Assembly: GCA_902618975.1 (NCBI GenBank)
Contig: CACNCN010000008.1
Span: forward strand, 1 to 34,276
DNA from: an uncultured Pelagibacteraceae bacterium
GTDB taxonomy: Bacteria > Pseudomonadota > Alphaproteobacteria > Pelagibacterales > Pelagibacteraceae
Length of the DNA stretch: 34,276 nucleotides
Direction: 5' to 3'
A program made the translations under genes and the position numbers. Below, piece by piece: positions 32,927 through 34,276 of this stretch. The notes below the pieces were generated by a model. It saw only the letters and a list, made by a program, of their open reading frames with translations. It was not told where the DNA came from and ran no database searches. How positions within the stretch are numbered: position 1 is the first letter of the stretch; each line of letters opens with the position of its first letter.

Positions 32927-33409
32927 TTAATTCAAATTGATTTCTCCACTACAAAGATGATTTGGCATAGTACACCTGGTACCTGCACACGGTGTTTGAA
33001 CACAACTCATGACTTCAATTTTAGTACCAGGTGACCTCATTCTTATATATCCGACGTCATTATCATTTGTAATATCGCCACCGTGCGTGATCGCTGCCTT
33101 AGTAGTGTTATATGGATTCTTAAATTCATCAAGAGATTTTTCTACTGCTTTTGCAACAAAGTCTTTCCATGTTTGTTCTGACTGTTTTGAGCAATCCAAA
33201 TTTCCGTCCATAGCAGTATTTTCGCCTATTGAACATCTGGTAGTTTCAGTAATAATATACTTTACTACGTTGCTGTGATTTGACTTTAAAGCTGACTTTT
33301 TTGCACTGTTAGTGTAACCGTTGTATGCAACTACGCCTACTGCAGCTAAAATACCAATAATTGCTACTACGACTAAGAGTTCTATTAATGTGAAACCTTT
33401 TTGCTTCAT
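32927..33409 (-). CDS. Type IV pilin, array member
   Basis: The 160-residue prepilin has leader MKQKG and FTLIELLVVVAIIGILAAVG, then VVAYNGYTNSAKKSA. Motifs are RCSIGENTAMDGNLDC (58-73) and DEFKNPYNTTKAAITHGGD (94-112). Six cysteines (59, 73, 136, 141, 146, 153), the last four in a small C-terminal knot (CVQTPCAGTRCTMPNHLC). The first two motifs are clearly shared with the neighbour at 33413-33874, so these two are the closest pair, while the C-terminal 40 residues differ. Confidence 0.88.
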   Translation of the reverse strand: MKQKGFTLIELLVVVAIIGILAAVGVVAYNGYTNSAKKSALKSNHSNVVKYIITETTRCSIGENTAMDGNLDCSKQSEQTWKDFVAKAVEKSLDEFKNPYNTTKAAITHGGDITNDNDVGYIRMRSPGTKIEVMSCVQTPCAGTRCTMPNHLCSGEINLN

Positions 33410-33412
33410 AAA

Positions 33413-33874
33413 TTAATCAACCGATATAGTTACTCCAGTTTTATTTGCATCATTTCCACAGCTATCTTTAAAGCATACATGCAATATTACATTTTGATTA
33501 CTTGAAGTTATGTATACTTGACCTTTGATATATTGATCCCCAAGAACAACTGCACTCTGTTGCGTATTATAAGGATTTTTAAAATCACTAAAAGCTTTTT
33601 CGGCAGCTCTAATTACTGTTGATCCTGTTCTTCCTGCGCATGTTAGATAACCATCCATAACAGTTGTTTCTCCAATATCACATCTTGATACTTCTGTTCT
33701 AATATACTTTTGTAGCTGGCCATATATTGATTTTGTTGATGTAACTTTAGCGCTTGCTGTGTACCCATTATAAGCAACTACCCCAACTGCAGCTAAAATA
33801 CCAATGATTGCAACTACAACTAATAGTTCAATTAAAGTGAAGCCTAAATTTTTTTCAACCTTATTGATATTCAC
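33413..33874 (-). CDS. Type IV pilin, array member
   Basis: The 153-residue prepilin starts at GTG with leader MNINKVEKNLG and FTLIELLVVVAIIGILAAVG, then VVAYNGYTASAKVTS. It has RCDIGETTVMDGYLTC (64-79) and SDFKNPYNTQQSAVVLGDQY (96-115), and four cysteines (65, 79, 134, 139), the last two in CFKDSC. It overlaps the partial pilin upstream by 14 bases and precedes the next by 3 bases, so all belong to one transcript. Its neat four-cysteine plan makes it a candidate major pilin, though expression cannot be read from sequence. Confidence 0.88.
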   Translation of the reverse strand: MNINKVEKNLGFTLIELLVVVAIIGILAAVGVVAYNGYTASAKVTSTKSIYGQLQKYIRTEVSRCDIGETTVMDGYLTCAGRTGSTVIRAAEKAFSDFKNPYNTQQSAVVLGDQYIKGQVYITSSNQNVILHVCFKDSCGNDANKTGVTISVD

Positions 33875-34276
33875 AAAAATTATATTCTTTTTCTAAAAAA
33901 TCGTCAGTTCCATCGCCATCAGTGTCTCCTAGATTAACCTTGATGCAAGACATGTTGCCAGCCATGCCACACGTATTATTTTTATGTGCATACCCCATAA
34001 CAATTTGACCTTGCGGAACATTTTGTGGAGGGCACTTTCCATTACTCCATTCGGCACCAGAAACTGAACTACTAATTGGATTTTTTGTTCCATATATTTC
34101 TAAATATAGTTTATAAGTTATAGAATCAGCATTTAGCATATTGCTCGAAAAACTTGGTGTATTACATGTATGACTGTTTGGAGATCTACCATCAGCATAT
34201 GGTCCAAATTCAATTTCAACACCACTAAAACATCCTGTTGCTGCTGATGTAATCTTTTTATCCATATTTGCAAAAT
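33861..34276 (-). CDS. C-terminal part of a further pilin with a calcium-binding-type loop; start beyond the window
   Basis: The frame stays open to the right edge, so the ATG at 34265 is most likely internal and the pilin N-terminus lies outside. The visible 138 residues include GCFSGVEIEF, YLEIYGTKNPISSSVSGAEW (the KNP motif and a following W as in the other array members), five further cysteines, and near the C-terminus LGDTDGDGTDDFLEKEYNFC, a D-x-D-x-D-G-x-x-D acidic loop of the EF-hand-like/dockerin type. Position directly upstream of, and overlapping, another pilin supports the assignment. It is possibly a larger array member carrying a calcium site. Confidence 0.72.
   Translation of the reverse strand, partial: FANMDKKITSAATGCFSGVEIEFGPYADGRSPNSHTCNTPSFSSNMLNADSITYKLYLEIYGTKNPISSSVSGAEWSNGKCPPQNVPQGQIVMGYAHKNNTCGMAGNMSCIKVNLGDTDGDGTDDFLEKEYNFCEYQ

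Larger units (their letters stand above)
31892..34276 (-). repeat. Tandem array of paralogous pilin genes
   Basis: Four complete pilin genes and the end of a fifth lie head to tail with spacings from 14-base overlap to 11-base gap. The first 30 or so mature residues are nearly identical, the C-terminal heads are not. A sixth relative sits at 14157-14630. The repeats are diverged at the DNA level, mainly at synonymous positions, so they are old paralogues and not a fresh duplication. Confidence 0.85.

Noticed and set aside
33861..34265. The rightmost frame as a complete 134-residue gene starting at 34265
   Set aside because: The frame stays open beyond that ATG to the window edge, there is no signal peptide or pilin N-terminus, and its motifs match the C-terminal part of an array pilin.
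31892..34276. The pilin array as a recent transposition or phage-borne duplication
   Set aside because: No transposase, terminal repeats or direct target repeats, and the shared segments differ at many synonymous sites, indicating age.
1..34276. CRISPR arrays, tRNA or rRNA genes
   Set aside because: No regularly spaced direct repeats, no tRNA-like cloverleaf or rRNA-like conserved segments were seen on reading both strands; an automated scan was not possible.

Overview
The window is AT-rich and tightly packed on both strands. Genes abut or overlap by 1 to 23 bases and no gap exceeds about 270 bases. This style, together with a Liv-type amino-acid importer, a DUF2805-type small protein and an ammonium transporter fused to a phosphatase, suggests a streamlined marine alphaproteobacterium, most likely SAR11 (Pelagibacterales). 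That placement is an inference: there is no rRNA or other phylogenetic marker here. I saw no tRNA, rRNA, insertion sequence, integrase or CRISPR array.

Region 1 (1-6650) is a branched-chain/polar amino-acid ABC transport locus. The binding protein livK (+) faces an operon on the minus strand: ProC-like dehydrogenase, livG, livF, livH, livM, a periplasmic thioredoxin-like protein and a probable 22-residue membrane peptide. The two transcription units meet at a strong, probably bidirectional terminator. The 5' end of an Asp/Glu racemase-like gene leaves the left edge, divergent from livK. A 20-bp perfect palindrome sits just upstream of the ProC-like gene.

Region 2 (6650-10350) is a mixed envelope and redox block: a small outer-membrane barrel, a DUF2805-like protein preceded by a possible structured RNA, a glutaredoxin, an inverse-autotransporter-type barrel translationally coupled to an unknown six-cysteine secreted protein, and MsrB.

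Region 3 (10345-15568) carries signalling plus pilins. One minus-strand string runs pilin, PilE-like pilin, small membrane protein, Amt-PP2C fusion, EamA permease, MsrB. Divergent from it are a STAS anti-sigma antagonist and an RsbW-type kinase. Together the phosphatase, STAS protein and kinase form a complete partner-switching set whose input domain would be an ammonium channel.

Region 4 (15569-34276) encodes a near-complete type IV pilus machine. The minus-strand operon is pilM-N fusion, pilO, pilP, lipoprotein secretin, pilB, pilC, in an order like MSHA pili (mshI-J-K-L-E-G). The divergent plus-strand operon is pilT, fimT-like, pilV, pilW, pilX, an unknown secreted protein, and a 1410-residue PilY1 with a beta-propeller inserted into its von Willebrand A domain. 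It ends tail-to-tail against a minus-strand array of at least five pilins with near-identical N-termini and unrelated C-terminal heads, capped by another small membrane protein. The array runs off the right edge. No prepilin peptidase, sigma factor or GlnK is present, so these must lie elsewhere.
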